DNA of 64,000 nucleotides, from NCBI RefSeq assembly GCF_014904735.1, contig NZ_JACZCR010000001.1, positions 31,584 to 95,583 of the forward strand, read 5' to 3'. A model generated the notes under the pieces. The model saw only the letters and a program-made list of their open reading frames with translations. It ran no database searches and was not told the DNA's origin. Positions within the stretch are counted from its first letter, which is position 1. Each line of letters begins with the position of its first letter. Positions 25,970 to 34,271 of this stretch are shown one piece after another. The translations under genes were made by a program, and so were the position numbers. This DNA is from Microbulbifer hainanensis. Its GTDB lineage: Bacteria; Pseudomonadota; Gammaproteobacteria; Pseudomonadales; Cellvibrionaceae.

Positions 25970-26897
25970 GATCCGGCTTTGCCGCCAGGCGCGGCTTCAT
26001 GATTTCCGCCATCCACGCCATAAATACCTGGACCCGCTTGGGCAGGTGGCGGCGATTGGCGTAAACCAGGGATACCGGCATGGGAGCCGGCCGGTACTGC
26101 GGCAGAATTTCTTCCAGCTCCCCGGATTCGAGGTAGTGCCGCACACCGGCTTCCGGCACCTGGATGATACCGAGACCGGCGAGACACGCCTCCCGGTAGG
26201 CGTCGGTATTGTTGACCGTCAATGCCCCGGCCATCGGCAGGGAATGCTCCGTATCCGGTGATTGCGGGTCCACGTATTCGAAGCCTGCCGGCCGCGCACC
26301 GAGGGACAGCACATAGTGCACCAACCGGTGCCCGGCCAGGTCGTCTAGAGTGCGCGGCGTACCGTGCTCAGCCAGATATTCGGTGCTCGCACAGCTCACA
26401 AGCTGGTATTCCCCCAGGGGCCGCGCAATCAGGCTGGAATCCTCCAGTTGGCCGACGCGCAGGACGCAGTCGAAGCCCTCGCGCACCACATCCACAAAGC
26501 GGTCGCTGCTCGACAGCTCGATCTCCAATCCCGGGTGGCGGCGCAGGAATTCCGGCAATCGCGGTATCACCAAATCGCGGGCCACCGGCAGGGGCATATC
26601 GACCCGCAGGCGCCCATGCAGTGTGGCGCTGTCCTCGCGAAACAGATTCTGCAACTCGTCCATATCGGCGAGCAGATCCCGGCTGCGCTCGTAAAAGACC
26701 TGCCCGTCCTGGGACAAGCGCACGCTGCGGGTGGTGCGGTGCAACAGGCGCGTGCCCAGCAGTTCCTCCAGTTGCTGCACCGCGCCGGATACACTGGCGC
26801 GCGACAGCCCCAGGCTGTCCGCCGCCGCAGTGAAACTGCCCAGTTCCGCGACCCGCGCGAAGATCTCCATCGCCTCGAGCAACTTCATTCCCGCCAC
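25956..26897 (-). CDS. LysR-family transcriptional regulator
   Basis: 313 residues. N-terminal winged helix-turn-helix (about 5-65): FARVAELGSFTAAADSLGLSRASVSGAVQQLEELLGTRLLHRTTR, read here in pieces, is classical for the CrgA-like branch. The effector domain follows (about 95-300). It is divergent from an SDR gene at 27010, the usual arrangement for a LysR regulator and its target. Effector unknown. Confidence 0.92.
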   Translation of the reverse strand: MAGMKLLEAMEIFARVAELGSFTAAADSLGLSRASVSGAVQQLEELLGTRLLHRTTRSVRLSQDGQVFYERSRDLLADMDELQNLFREDSATLHGRLRVDMPLPVARDLVIPRLPEFLRRHPGLEIELSSSDRFVDVVREGFDCVLRVGQLEDSSLIARPLGEYQLVSCASTEYLAEHGTPRTLDDLAGHRLVHYVLSLGARPAGFEYVDPQSPDTEHSLPMAGALTVNNTDAYREACLAGLGIIQVPEAGVRHYLESGELEEILPQYRPAPMPVSLVYANRRHLPKRVQVFMAWMAEIMKPRLAAKPDLNPE

Positions 26898-26903
26898 CTA
26901 TTA

Positions 26904-26918
26904 TTCAGTAGATTTGAA
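26904..26918. promoter_or_regulatory. Candidate LysR-type binding site
   Basis: TTCAGTAGATTTGAA is an interrupted dyad (TTCA-N7-TGAA) containing the T-N11-A core of LysR sites. It lies in the 112-bp gap between the divergent regulator and SDR genes, seven bases from the regulator start codon. Confidence 0.4.
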
Positions 26919-27009
26919 CAGTCTAGAAATATTACCGACATTTATCCATCAAAGCTCGATCAATAGGATGGGCAACACTAATCCATAGAGCGACGACTGG
27001 AGCTGACTC

Positions 27010-27771
27010 ATGAGTGAACGCAAAATCGCATTGATTACCGGCGGCAGCCGGGGACTTGGCCGCGATACCGCCCTGCGCCTGGCGGACAGGGGTGTGGATG
27101 TAATCCTCACTTTCCACAGCCGCAACGCGGACGCCGACGCCGTTGTCGCGGAAATCGAACGGCGCGGGGGACGCGCCGTGGCCCTGCAGCTGGACACCGC
27201 CGACGCGGCGAGCTTCCCGCAGTTTGCGGACGCGGTACAGGCACAACTGCAGTCCATCTGGCAGCGCGAGCAATTCGATTATCTGGTCAACAATGCCGGG
27301 ATCGGCGCCAACTCGCCATTCGCCGAAACCACCGAGGCACAGTTCGACCTGCTGATGGCGGTGCATTTCAAGGGCGTTTATTTCCTGACCCAGCGACTGC
27401 TGCCACTGATCGCCGACGGCGGCCGCATCGTCAATATTTCCAGCGGCCTGGCGCGCTTCTCGTTCCCGGGTTACAGCGCCTACGCGGCGATGAAGGGGGC
27501 CGTGGAAGTGTTGAGCCGTTATTGGGCCAAGGAACTGGGCGCGCGCGGTATCGCCGTCAATACGGTTGCACCGGGAGCAATTGCGACGGACTTCAGCCAG
27601 GGAACGGTGCGCGACAACCCTGAAGTGAACGCCTATATCGCCTCGCAGACTGCCCTGGGACGCGTGGGCGAACCGGAAGATATCGGCGGCGTAATTGCCT
27701 CGCTACTGTCGGAAGACAACCGCTGGATCAATGCCCAGCGCATCGAGGCCTCGGGCGGGATGTTTCTCTAA
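27010..27771 (+). CDS. Short-chain dehydrogenase/reductase, probable LysR target
   Basis: 253 residues. Classical SDR motifs: TGGSRGLGRDTALRLA (cofactor loop), NNAGIG, catalytic Ser in NISSG and Tyr/Lys in YSAYAAMK. The Asn-Ala... and VAPGAIATDF stretches complete the fold. The Arg after the Gly motif suggests NADP(H). Transcribed away from the LysR regulator, which probably controls it. Substrate unknown. Confidence 0.9.
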   Translation: MSERKIALITGGSRGLGRDTALRLADRGVDVILTFHSRNADADAVVAEIERRGGRAVALQLDTADAASFPQFADAVQAQLQSIWQREQFDYLVNNAGIGANSPFAETTEAQFDLLMAVHFKGVYFLTQRLLPLIADGGRIVNISSGLARFSFPGYSAYAAMKGAVEVLSRYWAKELGARGIAVNTVAPGAIATDFSQGTVRDNPEVNAYIASQTALGRVGEPEDIGGVIASLLSEDNRWINAQRIEASGGMFL

Positions 27772-27783
27772 ACATCGATTAGT

Positions 27784-27812
27784 GCCGGGCGGGCGCAGGA
27801 AGCCCGCCCGGC
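27784..27812. terminator. Bidirectional hairpin between convergent SDR genes
   Basis: GCCGGGCGGGC and GCCCGCCCGGC form an 11-bp perfect stem with a seven-base loop, between two convergent genes (stops at 27771 and 27849). No clear T run on either side. Confidence 0.6.
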
Positions 27813-27848
27813 TCAGCGGGTGCCCGTGCAGGTTGAAGCGGCGGGCCG

Positions 27849-28544
27849 CTACCAGGGAATTTCACTGCCGTCGTAATTGTAAAAGCGTCCGCTGTGCTCC
27901 AGGTCGGCGCCCAGCAGCAGTTTTTTCAGGCCGGCGACACTCTCCTCCACCGAAATCAGCGCATTGGGACCGCCCATCTGGGTCTTTACCCATCCCGGGT
28001 GCAAAGCCATCACACTGACGCCCTGCTCACGTAAATCGATAGAAAGGCTTTTGACCACCTGGTTGACGGCGGTTTTGGACGTCCGGTAGATATAGCCACC
28101 GCCAGAGGTATTGTCGGCAATACTGCCCACCTTGCTGCTCAATACTGCCATGACCCTGCGCTCGCTGTCGGCCACGTTGCGGGCGAATGTCTCCGCCATC
28201 TTGTAGGGCGCGATGGTGTTGGATTCCAGTACCTTGCGCCACTCGTCGACATCCACCTGACCGAAAGCCACACCCTTGGGGCCATAGTAACCGGCGTTGT
28301 TCACCAGAATGTCGATGGGCTGATCCCACAGGGCCTTGGACAGCGCGGTCATCTGGTCGTACCTGGTCACATCCAGCTGGAACAGGCGTACATGCGCGTA
28401 TTTTTCGCGCAGGGCGCGCAGTTCATGGGCTCCCGGTACATCCCGGCAACAGGCGAGTACCTGCCAGCCATCGTCGGCGAACTGGCGGGTCATCTCCAGG
28501 CCAATACCCCGGTTGCTGCCGGTGATCAGAATGGTGCCGGGCAT
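27849..28544 (-). CDS. Short-chain dehydrogenase/reductase (C-factor-like)
   Basis: 231 residues when started at ATG 28544, preceded by AAGAGGAGG; the open frame extends 56 codons further, but that part is inside the MITE-like element. Motifs: ITGSNRGIGLEMTRQF, NNAGYYGP, catalytic Ser in VLSSKVGS and Tyr/Lys in YRTSK. Closest in layout to the CsgA-type SDRs. Substrate unknown. Its ribosome-binding site begins immediately inside of the end of the inverted-repeat element, so the element probably supplies or displaced the promoter. Confidence 0.88.
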   Translation of the reverse strand: MPGTILITGSNRGIGLEMTRQFADDGWQVLACCRDVPGAHELRALREKYAHVRLFQLDVTRYDQMTALSKALWDQPIDILVNNAGYYGPKGVAFGQVDVDEWRKVLESNTIAPYKMAETFARNVADSERRVMAVLSSKVGSIADNTSGGGYIYRTSKTAVNQVVKSLSIDLREQGVSVMALHPGWVKTQMGGPNALISVEESVAGLKKLLLGADLEHSGRFYNYDGSEIPW

Positions 28545-28557
28545 AGTGCCTCCTCTT

Positions 28558-28820
28558 GGGAACCTCTGAATAAGTTTATAGCCTCTCTGCGGAACCTGAA
28601 GCGAGCAGGTGCAAGGCCCAGTGCGCCGTGAATGGCCTAGCCATTTGCAAGCGCTGCAATGCAGCAGATACCGCTTCAGGCACCGCCCTGCGGGGCTTGC
28701 AGAGCGATTCACACTCGGCGTTGCGGCTCCTTGAAACGTCCAGACATTCCTGCGAAGCCGCGCCTTGATTGTAATCCGCTCTGAAAGCCAGAGAGGCCAT
28801 AAACTTGTTCAGCGGTTCCC
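28558..28820. mobile_element. MITE-like element with 32-bp terminal inverted repeats
   Basis: The left end (28558-28589, starting GGGAACCTCTGAATAAGTTT) and the reverse complement of the right end (28789-28820, starting GGGAACCGCTGAACAAGTTT) agree at 29 of 32 positions. The 263-bp element has no coding capacity for a transposase. Inside, CCTGAAGCG (28595) and CGCTTCAGG (28672) form a second dyad. No target-site duplication was recognised at the outer edges. GGGAACCTCTGA-type ends are typical of some insertion-sequence families, so a parent IS may exist elsewhere in the genome. Confidence 0.7.
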
Positions 28821-28857
28821 CAATGGTATTCTTGCGCGCTTCGATGTTAACAACTGT

Positions 28858-29184
28858 ATGCCAATGTATTACTCACTGGGCGATCTACTGTGGATATTCG
28901 CGCTGTTTCTCGGCGGCTGGTACCTGTGGGCGGGTATGGCGGCCAAGGACACCGTGCGCCGGGCCGCCAGCCAGCACTGCCAGCAACTCGGCGTGCAACT
29001 GCTGGACGACACGGTGGTGCTGCTGCGCACCCGTCTGAAACGCGACAATCGCGGCCAGGTGCGACTGCACCGCAGTTACGAGTTTGAATTCACCTCCACC
29101 GGCGAGCACCGCTACTCCGGTATCGCCGTGCTGCACGGCCGGCGTATCACCCAGATACAGCTATCCCCCCACCACGTCATCTGA
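28858..29184 (+). CDS. DUF3301 protein with N-terminal membrane anchor
   Basis: 108 residues from ATG 28858 (an ATG at 28864 is an alternative). The longer open frame starting inside the MITE-like element is not credible. One N-terminal membrane segment (LGDLLWIFALFLGGWYLW) is followed by the DUF3301 signature: ASQHCQQLGVQLLDDTVVL, then RLHRSYEFEFTSTGEHRYSG and a final LHGRRITQIQL. Function of the family unknown. Followed 11 bases later by the DUF1653 gene, probably co-transcribed. Confidence 0.8.
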   Translation: MPMYYSLGDLLWIFALFLGGWYLWAGMAAKDTVRRAASQHCQQLGVQLLDDTVVLLRTRLKRDNRGQVRLHRSYEFEFTSTGEHRYSGIAVLHGRRITQIQLSPHHVI

Positions 29185-29195
29185 TCGGGAACCCC

Positions 29196-29408
29196 ATGAA
29201 ACGCGGAATCTATCGCCACTATAAGGGCGAGCTTTACGAAGTGATGGAAGTCGCCACACACAGTGAAACCGAGGAGCGCCTGGTGGTATACCGGGCCCTC
29301 TACGGGGACTACGGCGTCTGGGTGCGACCGCTGGACATGTTTGCCGGAGAAGTGGAAAAAGACGGACAGCAGCTACCGCGCTTTGCCCTGGTACAAACGT
29401 TTGACTAG
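29196..29408 (+). CDS. DUF1653 protein
   Basis: 70 residues, the full size of the family: GIYRHYKGELYEVMEVATHS, then EERLVVYRALYGDYGVWVRP and a terminal PRFALV. A small soluble beta-fold protein of unknown role. 11 bases downstream of the DUF3301 gene. Confidence 0.88.
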   Translation: MKRGIYRHYKGELYEVMEVATHSETEERLVVYRALYGDYGVWVRPLDMFAGEVEKDGQQLPRFALVQTFD

Positions 29409-29473
29409 CGCGACACAACGCGACTAAGGTTGCGTCACCAAAATCAACCGATATAACGGGACAAGGCCACTCG

Positions 29474-30541
29474 GTGAATACGAAAAAAATAATGATCTAC
29501 GGCGCCAACGGCTATACCGGCGAGCTGATCGCGCGGGAAGCCGTCGCCAAGGGTTTCCGGCCGATATTGGCCGGACGCAGCGCGTCGAAACTGCAACCTC
29601 TGGCCGAAGAACTGGGCCTGTCGGCAATGGCGATCAGCCTCGATGCCAGCGAAACCCTCGAGCGCACCCTGCGTGATATGGATGTGGTGATTCACTGCGC
29701 CGGCCCCTTTTCCGCCACCGCAGAACCGATGATGCGCGCCTGTATTGCCGCCGGCACCCACTACCAGGACATCACCGGCGAAATGCAGGTCTACCAGATC
29801 GCCCACGACCTGCACGCAGAAGCAAAAGCCGCCGGCATCGTCCTGTGCCCAGGTACCGGCTTTGACGTCATCCCCACCGATTGCCTCGCGGCCGCCCTGC
29901 ACCGGGCCATCCCCACCGCCACGCACCTGACGCTGGGTTTCGATTCCGATTCGGCCCTGAGCCCCGGCACTGCCAAGACCTCCATCGAGAGCCTCGGCCT
30001 GGGCAGCGCCGTGCGCCGCCAGGGCAAGATCGAAATCATCGGTCATGCCGAACTGACGCGGACCATCGACTTCGGCCGCGGCGAGAAATTTGCCGTGGCC
30101 ATTCCCTGGGGCGATGTGGCTACCGCCTATTACTCCACCGAGATTCCCAACATCGAGGTCTATATCCCGATGAGCCCGCGCCGCGCGAAGAAAATGCAGC
30201 GGCTGAATAAGTTCCGCTGGCTATTGCGCAAAACCTGGATGCAGAACTGGCTCAAGGGCAAAGTGGACAAGTCCGTAAAAGGTCCCGCTGAAGAGAAGCG
30301 CGCGGAACAGCAGACCTGGGTCTGGGGTGAAGTACGCAACGATCGCCGCGGCGAGCGCAAGATTGGCCGCGTGGTTACCGCCAACGGTTACGACGTCACT
30401 GTGCACGGCTCCCTGGCGGTGATGGAATTCCTCCTCGACTACCAGGGCGAAGGTGGCTACTTCACTCCGTCGAAACTGTGCGGTGCCGAGCTGGTAGAAA
30501 AGCTACCCGGCTCCGGCACCATCAAGATCGGTATCGACTGA
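29474..30541 (+). CDS. Saccharopine dehydrogenase-family protein (trans-acting enoyl-reductase type)
   Basis: 355 residues from GTG 29474. The N-terminal Rossmann motif is IYGANGYTGELIAREAV, followed by GRSASKLQPLAEEL and the conserved CAGPFSATAEPMMRACIAAG and YQDITGE, the pattern of the saccharopine-dehydrogenase-like oxidoreductases related to the mycobacterial trans-acting enoyl reductase. Substrate unknown; a lipid or polyketide-like substrate is possible by family. Confidence 0.82.
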   Translation: MNTKKIMIYGANGYTGELIAREAVAKGFRPILAGRSASKLQPLAEELGLSAMAISLDASETLERTLRDMDVVIHCAGPFSATAEPMMRACIAAGTHYQDITGEMQVYQIAHDLHAEAKAAGIVLCPGTGFDVIPTDCLAAALHRAIPTATHLTLGFDSDSALSPGTAKTSIESLGLGSAVRRQGKIEIIGHAELTRTIDFGRGEKFAVAIPWGDVATAYYSTEIPNIEVYIPMSPRRAKKMQRLNKFRWLLRKTWMQNWLKGKVDKSVKGPAEEKRAEQQTWVWGEVRNDRRGERKIGRVVTANGYDVTVHGSLAVMEFLLDYQGEGGYFTPSKLCGAELVEKLPGSGTIKIGID

Positions 30542-30559
30542 TCACACTGTTCCCCTGGC

Positions 30560-30578
30560 GAGCGGCCACCGGCCGCTC
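30560..30578 (+). terminator. Hairpin after the saccharopine-dehydrogenase-like gene
   Basis: Perfect 8-bp stem GAGCGGCC / GGCCGCTC with an ACC loop, 18 bases past the stop codon. No T run, so termination is uncertain. Confidence 0.5.
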
Positions 30579-30665
30579 AGCAAATCCCCGCCCTCCCTTT
30601 CATATTTCACGGTTCTGACATAAATCGGTCAATTCGGCGCAATATTCGCTTCGTAACTTGACCGC

Positions 30666-31196
30666 ATGCGAAGCCTACCTATCACTCTAAAAAGCGTCGA
30701 TGTCTCCCTGGTTCTGCACATGGCGGAGCGGGCCACTCGACCCTCATCGCGCAAGCGCTACCTGTGGCTGTCGAAATCCGCCGATGGCTGGCTCTATCTA
30801 GTTTCACCGCTGCTGGTTGCCGTGGCCACCAGTGTCGCCGCCGCGGTGCAGTTCTTCACAGTCTGTGGCGCGGCCTACGCGGTCGAGCGCTCGCTCTACT
30901 GGACCATCAAGAACACTACCCGGCGACTGCGCCCGCCCCAGGCCATTCCCGGCATGCGCTCGATCATCGTCGCTCACGACCGTTTCAGCCTGCCCTCGGG
31001 CCACACCTCCGGCGCCTTCCTGTTCGTGACCGTGTTGTCCCAGACCCTGAGCCCGGTGTGGCTGCTGGGCTATTTCTGGGCCGCCGGTGTGGGCACTTCG
31101 CGCGTGGGTCTCGGCGTACATTTTCCCACCGATGTCTGCGCCGGTGCCGCCCTCGGCACCAGTGTCGGACTCCTGATCAGCGGAGCCTTTCTGTGA
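30666..31196 (+). CDS. PAP2-family membrane phosphatase
   Basis: 176 residues with about four to five membrane segments. The three PAP2 motifs are complete: KNTTRRLRPP, PSGH and SRVGLGVHFPTD (catalytic His pair and Asp). Expected to dephosphorylate a lipid phosphate or pyrophosphate at the membrane. It overlaps the next gene by GTGA (31193-31196), so the two products are made together and probably act on the same lipid pathway. Confidence 0.9.
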   Translation: MRSLPITLKSVDVSLVLHMAERATRPSSRKRYLWLSKSADGWLYLVSPLLVAVATSVAAAVQFFTVCGAAYAVERSLYWTIKNTTRRLRPPQAIPGMRSIIVAHDRFSLPSGHTSGAFLFVTVLSQTLSPVWLLGYFWAAGVGTSRVGLGVHFPTDVCAGAALGTSVGLLISGAFL

Positions 31197-32266
31197 AAAT
31201 TCTCTACGGGGTACAGGGCACCGGCAACGGCCATATTTCCCGCGCGCGAGCCATGGCCAAAGCCCTGCAGCAGTATCCGGAACTGGAAGTGCAGTGGTTG
31301 TTTTCCGGCCGCAGTCCGGAAAAACTTTTCAGCATGGAAATCTTCGGTGACTACTGGTGGCGCGAAGGGCTGACCTTTGTCCACCGCCGGGGCAAGATCA
31401 GCCCCACCGCCACGACACGGCAGCTCAATCTGCGCCGTCTGCTGCGAGACATCCGCGAGCTGCCAGTGGACGATTTCGACCTGGTCATTAGTGACTTTGA
31501 ACCCGTCTCCGCCTGGGCGGCAAAGCGTCGCGGCAAACCCAGCCTGGGGCTTGGGCACCAGTATGCTTTCAACTTCCCGATACCTGCACCACGCTTCAAC
31601 TGGATGGCGCGCAATATCATGCGCGTCTTCGCCCCGGTGCAGATGAGCCTGGGCATGCACTGGTATCACTTCGGGCACCCGATTCTGCCGCCCATTGCCC
31701 AGCCGCATGTGACGGATACACCCGTTAACAGCGAGCACATTCTCGTGTACCTGCCGTTCGAGCACCACGAACCGCTGCTGCGCGAGCTGGCACAACTGCC
31801 CTGCCAATGCATTTTCTACGGCGCCCCCACGGATCTGCCCGCCGCGGCCAATATCCAGCTCAAGGCGCCGTCGATCGAGGGCTTCCAGCGCGATCTGGCC
31901 AGCGCCCGCGCAGTGATCTGCAACAGTGGATTTGAGCTGATCGCCGAAACCCTGACGCTCGGCAAACCAATTCTCACGCGCCCGCTGAGCGGCCAGTTCG
32001 AACAGGAAGCCAACGCCCAGGCCTTGCAGGAATTGCAGCTGGCCCGGGTCGTCGACCGCGTGGACGCTCCCACTGTCCGCGCCTGGCTGGACGACCTGCC
32101 GACCGGCGTGCGTATCGAGTGGCCGGATGTGGCCGGCCACATCGTGCAGTGGCTCGCCGGAGGACGCCGCGAGACCCCCGCACAACTCACCGAGCGACTG
32201 TGGGAACAGGTGGTACCCGGTCGCGGTAGCAGGATGGCGGCTCCCGCCCAGGCCACCGCCGACTAA
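31193..32266 (+). CDS. MJ1255/VC2487-family glycosyltransferase
   Basis: 357 residues from GTG 31193, overlapping the PAP2 stop. It opens with ILYGVQGTGNGHISRARAMA, the N-terminal signature of the MJ1255/VC2487 family (GT-B fold), and has a GT-B-like C-terminal acceptor/donor region with CNSGFELIAETLTLGKP and RPLSGQFEQEANAQALQ. Likely uses an NDP-sugar and a lipid or cell-envelope acceptor; neither is known. The coupling to a PAP2 phosphatase recurs in other gammaproteobacteria as far as I recall. Confidence 0.85.
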   Translation: MKILYGVQGTGNGHISRARAMAKALQQYPELEVQWLFSGRSPEKLFSMEIFGDYWWREGLTFVHRRGKISPTATTRQLNLRRLLRDIRELPVDDFDLVISDFEPVSAWAAKRRGKPSLGLGHQYAFNFPIPAPRFNWMARNIMRVFAPVQMSLGMHWYHFGHPILPPIAQPHVTDTPVNSEHILVYLPFEHHEPLLRELAQLPCQCIFYGAPTDLPAAANIQLKAPSIEGFQRDLASARAVICNSGFELIAETLTLGKPILTRPLSGQFEQEANAQALQELQLARVVDRVDAPTVRAWLDDLPTGVRIEWPDVAGHIVQWLAGGRRETPAQLTERLWEQVVPGRGSRMAAPAQATAD

Positions 32267-32399
32267 CTCCCTGCACCGCTCGGAAACGGCAATTACCTGA
32301 CAGGTCATTGACGACGCCCCGCCGCAACCGTTTACTGCTCGTTATTCGGGATGCGAAGCCGCAGCTGCGTGTCCGGCGACATTCAAAGCGGGAGCAGTC

Positions 32400-34214
32400 A
32401 TGGCCGAACAACTTATCAACGAACGCGATATCGAATTTCTGCTGTACGAATTTCTCGATACGGCACAGCTGCTGGAGCGACCGCGCTATCGCGAGCACTC
32501 GCAGGAAATCTTCCGCGCAACCCTGAACACCGCGCGCACCATCGCGGAAAAATATTTCGCCGACCATTACACCAAGGGTGATGCCAACGAGCCCACCTTC
32601 GACGGCGAGCGGGTACACCTGATCGAGGAAACCAAGCGGGCCTGGGACGCCTTCGCCGAAGCGGGCTTTCTCGCCGCCCACTACGACTTCGACGAAGGGG
32701 GCATGCAACTGCCCGAGGTGATCCTGCGGTCCGCCCTCGCCTATGTCAGCGCCGCCAATGTGGCGACTGCCGGCTATCCCTTCCTCACCCTCGGCGCCGC
32801 GAACCTGGTGCACGCCTTCGCCGACGATGCGCTCAAGGCGCGCTTCCTGCCGCCGATGATGGATGGGCGCTTTGCCGGCACCATGGCACTGACCGAACCG
32901 GATCAGGGGTCGGCCCTGGGGGATATCCGCACCATCGCTGAGCCGGCGGAAGATGGCAGCTACCGGATTCGCGGCCAGAAAATGTTTATCTCCGGCGGCG
33001 ACCAGTCACTGACGGAAAATATCGTGCACATGGTGCTGGCCAAAATCAAAGGCGCCCCCGCCGGGGTCAAGGGCATTTCCCTGTTCCTGGTTCCCAAATT
33101 CCTGCTGGATGAAGACGGTAACCCCGCCGGTCGCAACGACGTCAAGCTCGCCGGCCTGCTGCACAAGATGGGCTACCGCAACACCACTTCCACGGTGCTC
33201 AACTTTGGTGAAAACTGGGACGAGGAAGGCGGCGCGGTTGGCTACCTGGTGGGCGAGCCACACAAGGGACTCGGCTATATGTTCCAGATGATGAACGAGG
33301 CGCGCATCGGCGTGGGGTTCGGCGCGGCAGTGCTCGGCTATCGCGGCTACCAGCACTCGCTACAGTATGCGAAGGAACGCCCGCAGGGACGCCTGCCGTC
33401 CAACCGCGACCCGTTGTCGAAACAGGTTCCAATCATCCAGCACGCCGATGTGCGCCGCATGTTGCTGATGCAGAAAGCCTACACCGAGGGTGGTCTGGCG
33501 CTGTGCCTTTACGCCACGTCACTGTTCGAAGACCAGCGCACCGCGGCCACCGAAGAGCAGCGCCAGCGCGCCGCTGCCCTGCTCGACCTGCTGACACCCG
33601 TGGTGAAGTCATGGCCATCGAAGTACTGTCTCAAGGCGAATGAACTGGCGATCCAGGTACTGGGAGGCTCCGGCTATATCCGCGAGTATCCCCTGGAACA
33701 GCTCTATCGCGACAACCGCCTCAATCCGATTCACGAAGGCACCGAAGCCATTCACGGCCTCGATCTGCTCGGTCGCAAGGTCCCGGCCAACCAGCTGATC
33801 AGTTACCAGCTGCTGCAGGAGGAGATACGCAACGCGATCATGCGCGCCCGGGACCGCGACACCCTCGCCCCACTGGCCGAGTCACTGGAACAGGCGCTAC
33901 AGCAACTGGACGACACCACCCTGGTACTCATGGGACAGCTGCAGAAGGATGTAGACCTCGGCCTGGCTAATGCGACGCTCTACCTGGACGTATTCGGCCG
34001 CGTCGTGGCCGCGTGGATCTGGTTGCGCCAGGCGCTGGCCGCGGACGCCGCACTGACCGACGGAATCAACGAGGAAGACGCGCACTTTTACCGCGGCAAA
34101 CTGCAGGCCGCGCGCTTCTATATCGAGTGGGAGTTGCCGGAAATCGGGCCGCAGCTGGCGTTGCTTGCCAGCGGCAACGCGGTGCCGTTTGAAACGCGCG
34201 AGGAGTGGTTCTGA
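32400..34214 (+). CDS. Acyl-CoA dehydrogenase, long form with C-terminal extension (DmdC-like)
   Basis: 604 residues, longer than classical acyl-CoA dehydrogenases and typical of the group with the extra C-terminal domain (PF12806) that includes 3-methylmercaptopropionyl-CoA dehydrogenase DmdC. FAD and substrate motifs: MALTEPDQGSALGDIRT, KMFISGGD, and NPIHEGTEAIHGLDLLGRK near the catalytic region. Oxidises an acyl-CoA to the enoyl-CoA; DMSP-derived or fatty acyl-CoA substrates are both possible. No other beta-oxidation or dmd gene is adjacent. Confidence 0.88.
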   Translation: MAEQLINERDIEFLLYEFLDTAQLLERPRYREHSQEIFRATLNTARTIAEKYFADHYTKGDANEPTFDGERVHLIEETKRAWDAFAEAGFLAAHYDFDEGGMQLPEVILRSALAYVSAANVATAGYPFLTLGAANLVHAFADDALKARFLPPMMDGRFAGTMALTEPDQGSALGDIRTIAEPAEDGSYRIRGQKMFISGGDQSLTENIVHMVLAKIKGAPAGVKGISLFLVPKFLLDEDGNPAGRNDVKLAGLLHKMGYRNTTSTVLNFGENWDEEGGAVGYLVGEPHKGLGYMFQMMNEARIGVGFGAAVLGYRGYQHSLQYAKERPQGRLPSNRDPLSKQVPIIQHADVRRMLLMQKAYTEGGLALCLYATSLFEDQRTAATEEQRQRAAALLDLLTPVVKSWPSKYCLKANELAIQVLGGSGYIREYPLEQLYRDNRLNPIHEGTEAIHGLDLLGRKVPANQLISYQLLQEEIRNAIMRARDRDTLAPLAESLEQALQQLDDTTLVLMGQLQKDVDLGLANATLYLDVFGRVVAAWIWLRQALAADAALTDGINEEDAHFYRGKLQAARFYIEWELPEIGPQLALLASGNAVPFETREEWF

Positions 34215-34271
34215 GACTGGAGCAACCGCGCGGCAGCAGTCAAAACCACCGGCGTGCGCAGCGATGTCGAT

